A stretch of DNA of 64,000 bases from assembly GCA_030762935.1 (NCBI GenBank), contig CM060900.1, forward strand, positions 285,204,284-285,268,283. The letters are read 5' to 3'. Origin of the DNA: Hymenopus coronatus. Its lineage: Eukaryota > Arthropoda > Insecta > Mantodea > Hymenopodidae. Position 1 is the stretch's first letter, and every line of letters begins with the position of its first letter. Below are positions 33,086 to 44,689 of this stretch, one piece after another. Below the pieces are notes generated by a model. The model worked only from the letters and a program-made list of their open reading frames with translations. It did not search any database and was not told where the DNA came from. The position numbers and the translations under genes were made by a program.

Positions 33086-35242
33086 AAAAACTAATTAATT
33101 AACAGTAGCTCAAATTATCAAACATTTTAGATGAAATTAGAGTTTTGAATGTTTTGGAAGCAAGGCTGTACTCGTTTATGTACATAGCCGATATACAGCT
33201 ATATAACGCACAATATGAATATAGACAATCTGCTAATAAATAAATAAATAAATAAGTTTACGTATCATACAAAGGACTTTTCAATATAAGCAGTAACTCA
33301 AAAGCCTGTGCTTTAATAAATGAATTGTTTACTTATATTTTATGCAAAATGCAACAAAATGATAGCGATATAAACACGTTTCACTTTCAGCGGTCTCTCT
33401 CGATACATGGTCGCTCGGCCTCCCATTTTCTTTCAGCAAGCACTGCTCGTCCCGGGTATCGCTCCCCGAACACGCTCAGTGGTCGTGTTCTGTGTTAATC
33501 ACGAGAGTAACACACAACTTGACATTCGCGGCGTAAGTAGCCGAATCTGTTTGCCTCCTCGGCATCCACAAAATTCACGGGCGATCTGTACAGCTGCCGA
33601 GTGCAGTGCTAGTTACTATTTACTGCGCAAGGACACTTGCTGCCGCTCATCGGTAAGTCAATGTCAAAATAAGCAAGATGATACCTATTCATTGTAGAAG
33701 TAGGTATTCACTAACGTAATAGAGTGAAGATAATTCACAGGTTTTATATAAAGCTCTCATATTACTGGTTCAGTTACCTGATCTCTCTCTATCTCTCCTT
33801 GCTGTGTAGTTGTGAAACTGACCATTCTTTTCATCTCTGTTTTATTGATTCTTTAATACCACTTTAACAAGCATTATTTGTCTTCTGTATCAGGAATAAA
33901 TCCTTCGTTTATGTGGCTAATGTAGCATTTACTTCTTTATTGTGCATACTTCAATGCAGTGTGTCTCGTCCAGTTAAGTTAAAACGAATGGGCTATAATC
34001 TTATTCTAAATAAGCACAGGGAAACTATAGTTAAACTAGCGTAGACAGGGTTCCCTGTTTCGCCTTTGCTAGAGATTGGAGCGTAAATAACTTGGTGCCA
34101 TAAAATTAGCTGTATATTACCAGGGGCCATAAATTTGTAAGGACCTGCAGCCTGCAATCCGCTGATACTATTCGTTTCACCCTCTGCTGCGGACGATTAA
34201 GTCTGCTGTTGTGGCGCACACACTGATAAAGGAGTCCTGCTTAAACAGCGGGACCATTTCCCCGTGGAATATGCTCCCCTCTTTCAATCTACATTACCTT
34301 AATAAATTTCTGATATTTATGTGCAACAATAAAATACCATCGTGTGTTCGTGTAGTTTAAACTCTAAGCCAGAAGTCAATCTCTGAAACAGCGAAAAGAT
34401 GCATTGTGCTAAGCAGCACATACCCTGATCAAATACATACACATGCTGGTACCCAACTGGTAGGTACAGTAATATCTTGATATTAGATAAACACGGCAGC
34501 AATGTTTCCTCTCTTATTTCTTGCCGGCGAAGTGGCGCCTCAGTAACGTGTGCAGCAAACATTAGCAAGGTCGCGGGTTTGACTCTCGGGATCATCCACT
34601 TTGAGCAATGGGGATTTTCGGTGTTAGCAAGGCGTTTTTTTTTTTTCAACTTTTTTCCGTTCCCAAAGTGTCCTGGCCCTTCATGTCCTTTCATCATCAT
34701 TTCATTTAACTTCCGTCCGATGGTCTTTTTGAAGGGTGAAAATGCCGGCGATGGTGCTTCAGTGAGACATGACAGGAAACAGGGGTGTTCTCTGGAAGCC
34801 TCACCTATCCACGACCTTCGGCTGGTGCCGGAGTATGGGGTGAGGTGTTGGACCCTATAAGGGACGGGATCATCGGTCTTCCTGTCTACCTGTTAAGGAA
34901 TCTCAACCTGGTAACTGTAATGGTCTTCAAGTTGCTGTGCCGTCGGTCCTGTGTTTTATCTCACCTTATTCTCCTTCCCGTGGAGCATTACATCACTGAT
35001 TGAGTGCCGAGTCCCCTCCGTCCTACAAAATTCTTACCAGTAACTCACAGGATAACATACGGTAAATGTAAACATTTGCTCAGGCCTCAGGAGATATTAA
35101 ACTTAGCCTGTATGTGTAAGCTTCTTTTCCTTTTCTTTCCATTTTCCATGTTTCTTAGTTTCCATGCCGAGATATCATGGGACGCTCCAATTGGGGCGGT
35201 CGTGGATTCGATTCCCGACCGACCGACTACTGCAAATATGAA
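32981..35242 (+). repeat. Long inverted duplication, left copy
   Basis: Sequence from CTGACTCCGCCTATGCAATT to about 35242 matches the reverse complement of 41532-43086 at very high identity (only a few differences per 100 bp where compared). This copy carries a (GT)n expansion (33016-33084) and about 645 extra bases (about 33503-34147). Two B-box-like motifs (GGTCGCGGGTTTGACTCTCG near 34570 and GTGGATTCGATTCCCGACC near 35203) hint at a composite of tRNA-derived pieces. Open frames here have no protein signature. Confidence 0.85.
33016..33084 (+). repeat. (GT)n microsatellite
   Basis: About 34 pure GT units; the inverted partner copy has only a few. Confidence 0.95.
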
Positions 35243-35338
35243 GAAGCACACACGGATAAAGTTAATATGCTTTTTAGTGAACTACAGAGCCTTTATAATT
35301 TAGAGAGTAGGGTTATCTCTTCTACTTTTTCTTCATTT

Positions 35339-35406
35339 ACGATACAGATTCCCGTCATTTCTCCGGGCGCATTTCAGCCCGGGGCTTATTCTGATATCTG
35401 TATCGT
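35339..35406 (-). other. Stem-loop near the 3' end of the LOA-type element
   Basis: ACGATACAGAT (35339-35349) pairs with ATCTGTATCGT (35396-35406), and inside it CTCCGGGCG can pair with CAGCCCGGGG. LINE 3' UTRs often carry a hairpin read by the cognate RT, so this may be such a signal. That role is inferred. Confidence 0.5.
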
Positions 35407-35849
35407 TTAGAGCCAACCCATTACATCTGCATCCCTTAAAAAAAGAGTGCAGCCTTGCAATGGGTATGGATGGTGCTTTTTCTGGTTCTTTGAACATTTT
35501 CTCAAATGTCTATATCTCTTGCAAACCAAAGCTTCGCAGGAATATAAAATGCGCTTGGCTGTTTCAGTTTCCTTTCTGCAAAATCTGCGGTCTAAGTTGC
35601 CCTGAAGTACCCCAATTGTGTTGAGATGCGTTTTTACAGGGGCATGCCCTATGAGGAAAGCACTAACTGTTCTCAGCTGAAGTCTGCTACATTTTAGCAG
35701 GCTCTCAGCTCATTCCTTATGTAGTCTTTTGATAAATAGTTTCCCCTATCTATTTCCTGGGGTTTTACTCCAGGTCTTGTAATGCTCTCTTTTAATTAAA
35801 CATGAAGATGTTCCTAGAGAGGCTCTGGTCCAAGAAATTGTGAAGCTGC

Positions 35850-37758
35850 TCCTTGGCTTGTAAGTTCGTCAGCTATTTTCATTGCCGTCTATGCCCTATG
35901 GCCCGGCACCCAGATGAGTTGAACCTCATTCTGTTCTGCCAGGTCATTAAGTATATTTAGGCAATTTGAACCAGTCCCGATGTAACATTATGACCACTAA
36001 GAGCCCTAAGTGCGCCCTGGTTATCTAAGTGTATAAGGATCTGTTTTCCAGCGTTACTTCTCCTTATATTTTCATGAACGCATTGAATAATGGCATAGGT
36101 TGCTGTTTAAAAAACAGGAGCATATTTCCCCAGGGAAAAGAACCCTTTACACCTTCGTTTTATGTCACATACTTCAGAACCAGTTCCTGATCCATCCTTT
36201 GATCTGTCTGTAAATCGCATCAAATTCTTCTCCGACTTTTCCAGAGTTTTATTTTTCCAGCGTTAGGGATCAATAGTGATCTCGAATTTTTTATTAAAAT
36301 GTTTAATTGAATTTATTTAGACTAAGTGCATTTCTAAATATACAACTTTTATATACTTCCTAATTTTCAGCATACCTGATTCTGCTTCAGGATCTCTCAG
36401 CTGCTTTCCATGTTGCAGTCTATAGAGTGCCATTCTTGCCTCCTTCATCATAACTAAGTGTAATGGAGTCAGGTTTAAGTCTATTACTGCTACTAACTAC
36501 TTTAAAAGTGTTTTCGCACGCTTTATTGTTTTCCTAAAATGTTATTCAGATCCATCCTGGTATCTAAATATCTATGCATTTCACCCCATCAGACATTTTA
36601 ATTTCATTACCTTGAAGATATAGAGTCCAATACGCTTTATATTTTTCTTCTTGGTAAATGGTGTTATTACTGTTTTCTGGCTGCTAATACCTAGACCCTC
36701 ATCCTCAGGCCATTTTGTCACAGTGTTCAAGGCCAACTGCATGAGCTCCCTGAGAGATCCTATGAATTTTTTACGAACCATGATGACGATATTGTCAGCA
36801 TTGCCCATGATTCAATGCCTAGACTGCTTACTTTATTAAGCAGCCCATCAACCATTAGGTTTCAAATATGGGCACTCCGTCTTGTGGACACCCTCTCATG
36901 ACCTTAGCAGCTTAGCTGCTATCCATGAGGCTTGTATGGACTATTCTGCCTTTCAGCACACATTGGATCCACCTGATCCAGGTTTCATCAATGCAATGCT
37001 TCCTTGCACCAATAGTTATGACATTAATGGAGGTATTATCAAAGCCACCCTCAATGTTAATGATGGCATCTAATGTTACTTCATTCTCCGGTATGGTCCT
37101 TTCCAGTCTATGTACAACCTGGAAAAGGGGAGTTTCTGTTGATCTGCCTGTTCGGTAGGCATATTGATTCTAGTACAGAGGACATATCTCCAAAGCACCT
37201 TCTTTTATATGCATATCTATTAATTTCTCAAGAGTTTTGAGAATTACAGGCATTAAGCTGTTAGGTCTTAGGGACTTTGCCAGGGTCACAGGTTTCTCTG
37301 CCATTTGTATCTGTACTTCCCCACGCAGCGTGGTAGAAGTTGGCATCACCGCCAGCTACCAGCTGCAGTCCTTCAGAGTTGCAGGTGTCTGCCATCTGTT
37401 CCAGTTCCCTCGTAGGAGGTAAGCTGGGTTATCAAATGGGAGGTAGACTGATCCGAGTATGAACTCCCTCGGTCCACTTTGCCCTATTGATTTTATTTTC
37501 ACTGATGTTAAATTCCTGGATGAAAGGTTCATTAACGGCATTATATCCATGTCCTTTTTTGACTAAAACGCAGGTTCTAGGTGTCTTATCGGTTTTTTTA
37601 TCCACTAATTTCCCGCCAACCTCCTTGAGCCCTTTTATTATCCCTTTATAAGAGCAGCCTTCCTGGAGAACTGCTACATTATATGACTTCAACTTCTCTC
37701 TGAGCGCAGCTGAAGCTGCTCTACTGTGATGAAGACTTACCTGCAGTACCTTCAGCAT
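35850..37758 (-). pseudogene. LOA-type ORF2 (endonuclease, RT, RNase H), decayed
   Basis: The endonuclease N-terminus (LQVSLHHSRAASAALREKL, then NVAVLQEGCSYKGIIKGL, with the catalytic Glu in LQE) is at 37758-37432. RT motif A appears as IEGGFDNTSINV near 37060. Where the family has YADD, the sequence reads N-ADN (GNADNIVIMV, 36808). After a gap the RNase H core appears (HLDNQGALRAL, near 36030), followed by loss of frame. ORF2 would nick DNA, copy the RNA and degrade it. Deletions, stops and altered catalytic residues make this copy inactive. Confidence 0.7.
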
Positions 37759-37952
37759 CTATATCCCGGTCCTTAAAGGATTTGAAGGATACTGTTCCAG
37801 GTCCCCAATAAGCCTTAAGGTTGCCTTTTTGGGGTGCCTTGTATTAGCATGAATCGATCGAGAATGCCAACGTTTGCCCCTTCTCGACCGATTTTCTGCT
37901 CATAAGCAACCATTCCTCTGTTTTCAGGTCGGGATTTTGGTTCCCGAGTCCC

Positions 37953-38640
37953 TTGACAATAAGTGTTAGCTCAGAGTTATCTGGTATCCAGACTAGCACC
38001 TTGGGTCTATGGGAGGTTCTTGGAGTTGACTACTTTCAACTCCGCCTCCTCCCAAAGACCTTTATGCCCGCTGTCTGGTTAAGCCAGTCTTTGGGATGTT
38101 CACTTGCACAAGTTATCCAAAGGATTCCCTGCACAAAATTAGTACCGATGAATTGTGGAGGAGGACTATCTTTAGGAACCACATTCACAGCTTCAGTCAG
38201 TTTAGACCGTACCAGGTCAACTTGTTCCTGATGCACTTTTGTATCAGGATGTAGAATAGTTATGATCGCCAGCCTGACTCTAACTGTGGCATCAGGAAAG
38301 ACACAGTCTTTCGGACTTGGAACTCCTGTGTTTTTTGGCATCCTGCCCTACAGATTTTGGAGTGCTGGTAACTGAGTGGGGACTTTAACACCCCCACTAG
38401 GTCCAGTACCTTGTTTTCCTAGAGTGATCCTCCTGGCAGGTTTCTCAACCGTCCAGGTCCCCTCTCTCATCTTCTTCTCTCTTAGAAGTTTATTCTTCCT
38501 CTGTGCTCCTGAAGAAATTTTGGTTTGCAGCAATGACATATCTGCAGCCAAATCCTCAACGGATATTTCATAGATTCTTTGTATTGTCAAGTCTGCTTCA
38601 AGGGCTCCTTGATCAGTTTCTTTTAACATTTTTTGTTACT
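37953..38640 (-). pseudogene. LOA-type ORF1 (gag-like) remnant
   Basis: Two minus-strand frames (38629-38348, and 38341-38036 reaching about 37953) join with a single stop. They encode a Lys/Arg-rich N-terminal region with a predicted helical Leu-rich segment (IYEISVEDLAADMSLLQTKI), then a Val/Ile-rich region resembling the RNA-recognition-like domain of such ORF1 proteins (VRVRLAIITILHPD, PPPQFIGTNFVQGILWITCA). No CCHC knuckle is visible. In the family, ORF1 coats the retrotransposon RNA. Assignment rests mainly on its position upstream of the endonuclease. Confidence 0.55.
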
Positions 38641-39185
38641 TGTGTCCATTTTCGTACCCCGATTATGAGGGAAAAACTGTCGACCCTGGCAGATCCCCCT
38701 ATGCCAGGGCAAGGCTAAATACTCTGAGAGGTCTGCTGGTACCCCAGAGGCTCCGTTTGCGACACATCCCCCATGTGTCATACACCCCTTCGGCACTGAT
38801 ACGCATTACACCTTGGGGTTGGGGAGTTGATTCGCGGTCTCCTGTTCAATATTTGGAGACAGGCATACACAGTGTTAAGGCGAGAGCCGAACCACCATGT
38901 AGGTCCCCGGCTATCCACTTACCTGCCGATGCTCTCGGTACCCGTTCAAGGTTGAACTTTAAAGGTGTAGAGGGCCATTAAGACCACGACGTGACCCCCC
39001 ACCCCGGGAGGGTCATCTTTTAGGTCCACAACTAATTTAAAAACCTATTTCACCTATCAAAACCTGCTATTTATGGTGTAATATTGCTCTTATCTAACAT
39101 AAGAAACATAAGAAACTAGACCCACTATAAGGTTATAATAAAACATTAAGGCGCCCTAACAAAAACTGTGGAGAGTGCTCCACTC

Positions 39186-39258
39186 TATTATTATTATTGT
39201 TCTTCTTCTTCTTATTCTTATCATTCTTCTTCTTCTTATTATTATTATTATTATTATG
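39186..39258 (+). repeat. (TTA/TTC)n simple repeat
   Basis: Alternating ATT and TTC trinucleotide tracts. Confidence 0.9.
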
Positions 39259-39527
39259 CAAGGTATAGCTTAATAACTAATAGTATAATACGATAGCAGA
39301 GTAAATCAAGATACGAAAACGATTACGTGCAAACACGAAAGCACGTAGCACGTTTTAATTACTTGTGAGTCTAAATGGTGGTTTTATTCTCTTGTACATT
39401 AATAAGAACTCTAGTATAACGGAACCGCCATAAATGAGCGAGATTACTTCACTGTTTACGCGATATGCAGGTGAAGAAGAACGAAGTTTGTTCTATATTA
39501 CATGGCCACTGACCGGCGTAAGCCTGA

Positions 39528-39804
39528 AAAAATGTAAATGGCTTGCTATTTATGGACGCTTTTTAACTACTGCGGTTCTCAGCGCCCCATTATAAATTGG
39601 GCGTGAAAGACCTCTCTATCAGACCTAAGGTTCTTTTACGTGCCGTAAATCTACAACACGGGACCCACGGCTTTATTTCCCTTCCGAAGGAAACCATGCT
39701 AGGGATTTTTACATCCGAAAAAATACATCGTCCTCCGCCGAGTTTGAACTCGCGACCGTGGGTATATGAAGTTAGCATGGTAACCGTTACACCACGGAGG
39801 ACGA
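39528..39804 (-). repeat. tRNA-derived SINE family 1, copy 3 (antisense)
   Basis: The minus strand carries GTCCTCCGTGGTGTAACGGT and GTCGCGGGTTCAAACTCGG. The head can almost close a tRNA-like acceptor stem (GTCCTCC with GGAGGAC). The body matches copies at 7252-7545 and 32389-32690. Internal boxes are intact, but the 280-bp body shows it is a SINE, not a tRNA gene. Confidence 0.9.
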
Positions 39805-40054
39805 CGTATTCCTGGATTTGCCCCGTCGATTTCTAAAAATTTATAACTCATGAAATACGGCGCTGTTAGGTCACCTGGTAAAGTACTACACTGTATACAT
39901 GTATGTGGTTAAAATTTGAAATATTGGAAATAAAAAATACAGCTTTTATATCCAAAGGTATATTTTGCCCTAGGTTGGTACTACCTGTGACTATAATTCT
40001 ATTTATGTCTAAAGTTCATATCCTTACATTGAGTTCTTAGAAAGGTCAGACTTA

Positions 40055-40145
40055 ACAGTCCAATGTCTTAGCCAGGATTTCAACTTTGGATCTCCCAGTA
40101 TATATCCAGATTCTCTAACCCTGAGGTACAATGGCAATATACCGA
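40055..40145 (-). repeat. Degenerate tRNA-derived SINE head (antisense)
   Basis: On minus: TTGCCATTGTACCTCAGGGT with TAGAGAATC (A-box region), and AAAGTTGAAATCCTGGC as a weak B-box. It resembles families A and B. Confidence 0.5.
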
Positions 40146-40149
40146 CACA

Positions 40150-40943
40150 AAAGAAACTTTTTTTCATGGTGGTTAACCTAATAGCTGATTAAACCATGAA
40201 GCTACGGATTTAGACTTCTTATGGCATTGTATATCGCCATTGATCGGAAGAAAACGCGAGTCACTTGGGAAAATTAATGGCCTGACAGCATTTTGGCATG
40301 GTAACCTAATGATTAGAATGCTCAATGTAACCTAAAGTAACTTGGTGCTCCTAGGGTTGATAAAACTGGTTGACAACCAGACCTGCAGACAGCTAATAGC
40401 TTTAGAAAACTGAACTATAGTGAAAAACATAATGAATAAAACATTAAATTACCTTACGGATAGCAGCATAATTCCTTTTAAGAGCTCGATTGCCATGGAG
40501 TTGAATTTTATTTATTTATTCTTACACAAATACACCTTGCTGTGTAAAATCGTTGACATTTTTATTATATAGCGCATTACTGTAAGGTATAGCAATGAAC
40601 TACATTAGTAGAATACCGTTACACATGGTTCTAAAAATGTCAGGTTTCTATTTCCACCACATTCTCCTTTTAGTACATGTAACATCTCATTTGTACTCAC
40701 AATAAGAGATAAATCATTTTAATTTCTTAACAGCAAAAGCAACATGGGGACTGTTCCATCGCAATTCACCGCCTGTATAATATTTTAGGTATACATGCAG
40801 GACATAGTTGACACAAATAAGTAAATTTCTTAGTAAACACTGAAATAACTTATATCAAAATTAGCAGAGCGGTTTCTGTGATTATTTCGGAAACAAAATT
40901 AATTGTCGCTTTACTTGTGAAATATACCTGAACTTACGCGAAC

Positions 40944-40978
<35 letters not shown>

Positions 40979-41531
40979 GAGAGTAGGTGAAGATATGTTA
41001 TTACACACAAAAAGTAAAATGTGAATCACTTACTGCTCATTGTCTAAACATTGCCTTGTCTCCTAAAATGTCTCGTATGGATAGAAGGCAGGTGCAGAAA
41101 TACACAAGACGGCCTCCAGTAGCTGGAGCATAACACCGCAAGTAGATCACAGTGCCCTTGTTTGCCTCTAACGTGAACCTTGGGAGGGAGGGTTATGGGG
41201 AAACCTAAAAGTAGATAAGACGTGCACGACGGTGTGCAGTAGTAAAGAAGGGACTCCCAAAATTCCAAATGGAGATCTTCCTGCGTCGGTTTGCCACAAT
41301 TCCCGCCTGTGAGTACCGTTGGCCCGAGATACGCTCCGGCCTCAACACTCCAACCAATCGCCAACCTTACCAAAGCACATTAACCACTATCCTGCCACAA
41401 CACACCGAACCCCGTCGTATGTTCCTTCAACCCTGAAAAAAAGGAAAGACAATGATGGGGAACGGAAATTCATGCTAGAAGAGGAAATATGCAGCATGCG
41501 CCCACCGATCGGTGGAAACCTCGAAAAACTC
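40150..41531. other. Unassigned non-coding DNA with a GA repeat
   Basis: No gene is recognisable. A GA/GACA microsatellite lies at 40944-40983. Frames near 41044-41373 and 41319-41597 have no domain signature. Confidence 0.5.
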
Positions 41532-43086
41532 CATGTTTGTAGTAGCCGGTCGGTCAGGAATCGAATCCAGGACCGGCCAAATTGGAGCGTCCCATGACAC
41601 CTCGGCATGGAAACTAGGAAACATGGAAAATGGAAAGAAAAGGAAAAGAAGCTTACACATACAGGCTAAGTTTAATATCTCCTGAGGCCTGAGCAAATGT
41701 TTACATTTACCGTATGCTATCCTGTGAGTTACTGGTAAGAAGTTTGTAGGACGGAGGGGACTCGGCACTCAATCAGTGATGTAATGCTCCACGGGAAGGA
41801 GAATAAGGTGAGATAAGACACAGGACCGACGGCACAGCAACTTGAAGACCATTACAGTTACCAGGTTGAGATTCCTTAACAGGCAGACAGGAAGACCGAT
41901 GATCCCGTCCCTTATAGGGTCCAACACCTCACCCCATACTCCGGCACCAACCGAAGGTCGTGTAAAGGTGAGGCTTCCAGAGAACACCCCTGTTTCCTGT
42001 CATGTCTCGCTGAAGCACCATCGCCGGCATTTTCACCCTTCAAAAAGACCATCGGACGGAAGTTAAATGAAATGATGATGAAAGGATATGAAGGGCCAGG
42101 ACACTTTGGGAACGGAAAAAAGTTGGAAAAAAAAAACGCCTTGCTAACACCGAAAATCCCCATTGCTCAAAGTGGATGATCCCGAGAGTCAAACCCGCGA
42201 CCTTGCTAATGTTTGCTGCACACGTTACTGAGGCGCCACTTCGCCGGCAAGAAATAAGAGAGGAAACATTGCTGCCGTGTTTATCTAATATCAAGATATT
42301 ACTGTACCTACCAGTTGGGTACCAGCATGTGTATGTATTTGATCAGGGTATGTGCTGCTTAGCACAATGCATCTTTTTGCTGTTTCAGAGATTGACTTCT
42401 GGCTTAAAGTTTAAACTACACGAACACACGATGGTATTTTATTGTTGCACATAAATATCAGAAATTTATTAAGGTAATGTAGATTGAAAGAGAGGAGCAT
42501 ATTCCACGGGGAAATGGTCCCGCTGTTTAAGCACGACTCCTTTATCAGTGTGTGCGCCACAACAACAGACTTAATCGTCCGCAGCAGAGGGTGAAACGAA
42601 TAGTATCAGCGGATTGCAGGCGTGATTAACACAGAACACGACCACTGAGCGTGTTCGGGGAGCGATACCCGGGACGAGCAGTGCTTGCTGAAAGAAAATG
42701 GGAGGCCGAGCGATCATGTATCGAGAGAGACCGCTGAAACTGAAACGTGTTTATATCGCTATCATTTTGTAGCATTTTGCATAAAATATAAGTAAACAAT
42801 TCATTTATTAAAGCACAGGCTTTTGAGTTACTGCTTATATTGAAAAGTCCTTTGTATGATACGTAAACTTATTTATTTATTAGCAGATTGTCTATATTCA
42901 TATTGTGCGTTATATAGCTGTATATCGGCTATATACATAAACGAGTACAGCCTAGCTTCCAAAACATTCAAAACTCTAATTTCAAGATTGCATTTAAAAC
43001 TGTTGATAATTTCAGCTACTATTAATTAATTTGTTTTTCCACAGACACACTGCGTGTAGAACAGGAATTGCATAGACGCAGTCAGT
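41532..43086 (-). repeat. Long inverted duplication, right copy
   Basis: Reverse-complement partner of 32981-35242, about 6.3 kb away from it. It lacks the 645-bp segment present in the left copy: TGTTAATCACG joins directly to CCTGCAATCCGCTG when read on the minus strand. Other landmarks such as GCCGGCGAAGTGGCGCCTCA are shared. Confidence 0.85.
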
Positions 43087-43144
43087 GTCTTGTCCTGCGG
43101 TGCCATAGTAGTAAAAACGGTCATTAAGCACTGTCCAATGACAG

Positions 43145-43340
<196 letters not shown>

Positions 43341-43394
43341 TTGAAATATCCTAATGTACCAAAAAAAAAAACCGACTCAATTCGTGAATTTAAT

Positions 43395-43525
43395 GTCGCA
43401 CTGGCATGCTGCCATTTTAGCTCAGTGGTAGAGCAACCGGACGGACACCGTGAGATTGGTGTTTGTTATCCCGACGAGGGCATTGTATTTTTTAGTCTCG
43501 CTCTACCTAACGAATTTGAGATAGT
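43395..43525 (+). repeat. tRNA-derived SINE family B copy
   Basis: ATTTTAGCTCAGTGGTAGAG (A-box) and CAACCGGACGGACACCGTGA, then GGGCATTGTATTTTTTAGTC as the tail. The B-box is decayed. Confidence 0.65.
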
Positions 43526-43529
43526 ACTT

Positions 43530-44414
43530 TATTTTTTTAAACAATTCATCATTCTTGATAACATTTTGGTTTGTATAGAGCTGTTCACAGCCCCCCCCCC
43601 CACACACACACACTTGGTATACCGCTAGGACGATAGTGTGGCAGTTATTACACGGAATTTACGGTATTAAATGTGTGCCACTAATATCACTTTATGAGAG
43701 GAACCTGGTGTAAGACTAATTTTATACGACATATTTTATTTCTTTATGTAGAAGACTTCGTATTCAACCTTTATATTATCGCTATATACACCAAAGTATA
43801 TTGAATACATTGACTCGGCTTGTCTTTACAACAGATGGAAGTAATAATCAGAATTATTTTCAGAGGCAGTCTTTCAACAGTCTGATAGCTTCTTTCTGAA
43901 AATATAACGAAGGATTAGGTAATAGTTTAGATTATTTCAACATCTTACATCATAAATAGGGAATATGCACTTATTATAGCACATACGCAAAGAATTGGGC
44001 ATTCTCAAATAAACTTTTATATGGATGAACCTCCAAATGCTTGAAGACAACTGACCGCTTTATTTTTGTTAGTATTTTACTTGGTTGTATTCTTTTAGAA
44101 ATCAAGGCCTACACTTCATCTACAGATAATGTGGAATTCAAAACCATTTTTATGGTAAGTGCTTTACTGTTTAGCGTAAGTCTCACCGTCCAACCAATAC
44201 TTCTTTCACTGTTTATAAATGAGGAATAGTTTGTTGGTGGAACTATAGCAGGATAGTATCAACATCCATCCCAGGCCATCGACTTGTTGCCCTTATTAAA
44301 ACTCTGCAGGTTGTGCGTAATAAATAGGTAGTCAAGATGGCCCATTAGCAACCATCTCGATATTTGCAGTCTTCAATTTCCCCCAATATTGAGAAAGTGC
44401 ACCATTTTTTCAAT
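43530..44414. other. Unassigned non-coding DNA
   Basis: A C-run and (CA)n lie at about 43591-43613. Otherwise nothing is recognisable; the 62-codon frame at 44041-44229 has no support. Confidence 0.45.
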
Positions 44415-44426
44415 ATCATTGGTATT

Positions 44427-44665
44427 TAAAATAAGAACTGAAGCTTTCCTGGCGACGTGTTAATTCCAAATCTTCTCGGGCTTCTAGCCAGGTAAAAACT
44501 TGGCTTGACACCAACGTTTCGAAGAAGTGCATCTTCCTCGTCTTCAGGGTGACTTACCCTGCAGCAGGCGAATCAGTTCACCCTGAAGACGAGGAAGATG
44601 CACTTCTTCGAAACGTTGGTGTCAAGCCAAGTTTTTACCTGGCTAGAAGCCCGAGAAGATTTGGA
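44427..44665. mobile_element. Small hairpin insertion with 12-bp target duplication (possible Penelope-type terminal repeats)
   Basis: ATCATTGGTATT occurs at 44415-44426 and 44666-44677, flanking the insertion. Inside, arms of 90 bp (44463-44552 and 44578-44667) are essentially perfect inverted copies, separated by a 25-bp loop. Each arm contains a hammerhead-like core (see 44579-44621). Such motifs are known from terminal repeats of Penelope-like retroelements, which also insert with variable-length duplications and often in inverted partial form. No Penelope coding sequence is present. Confidence 0.7.
44579..44621 (+). ncRNA. Hammerhead-ribozyme-like core (candidate)
   Basis: In order: CACC (44579-44582), CTGAAGA (44583-44589, fits CUGANGA), a 7-bp stem GAGGAAG/CTTCTTC closed by ATGCA (44591-44609), GAAAC (44610-44614), GTT, then GGTG (44618-44621), which pairs with CACC. 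Helix III would be only two base pairs, so cleavage would need a dimer, as suggested for minimal hammerheads. The residue after CUGAAGA is C, not the usual G. The left arm holds the same core on the minus strand (44509-44551). Confidence 0.35.
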
Positions 44666-44689
44666 ATCATTGGTATTGTTAGTATAATA

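Larger units (their letters stand above)
35243..39030 (-). mobile_element. LOA-type non-LTR retrotransposon, antisense and deleted
   Basis: On the minus strand there are, in order, a 5' UTR-like GC-rich stretch (about 39030-38640), ORF1 (38629-37953), endonuclease (37758-37400), RT pieces (about 37160-36560) and RNase H (about 36250-35850). A 3' UTR with a strong stem-loop (35339-35406) follows. EN-RT-RNase H order and the endonuclease start LQVSLHHSRAASAALREKL point to the LOA clade. Only about 350 bp separate the endonuclease from RT motif A, so roughly a kilobase is missing. It sits between the two arms of the long inverted duplication. Left and right limits are approximate. Confidence 0.75.

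Noticed and set aside
34317..35410. Overlapping frames of 70-127 codons in both arms of the inverted duplication
   Set aside because: They occur in several frames and on both strands and show no protein family; duplication alone explains their conservation.
39700..39804. Functional tRNA gene (good A and B boxes, acceptor-like pairing)
   Set aside because: The same sequence recurs with a 280-bp body at two other loci, so it is a SINE head.
32981..43086. Inverted arms as terminal repeats of a second giant transposon
   Set aside because: No target duplication or AG/CT ends at the outer borders, arms of unequal content, and the interior is an unrelated LOA-type element.
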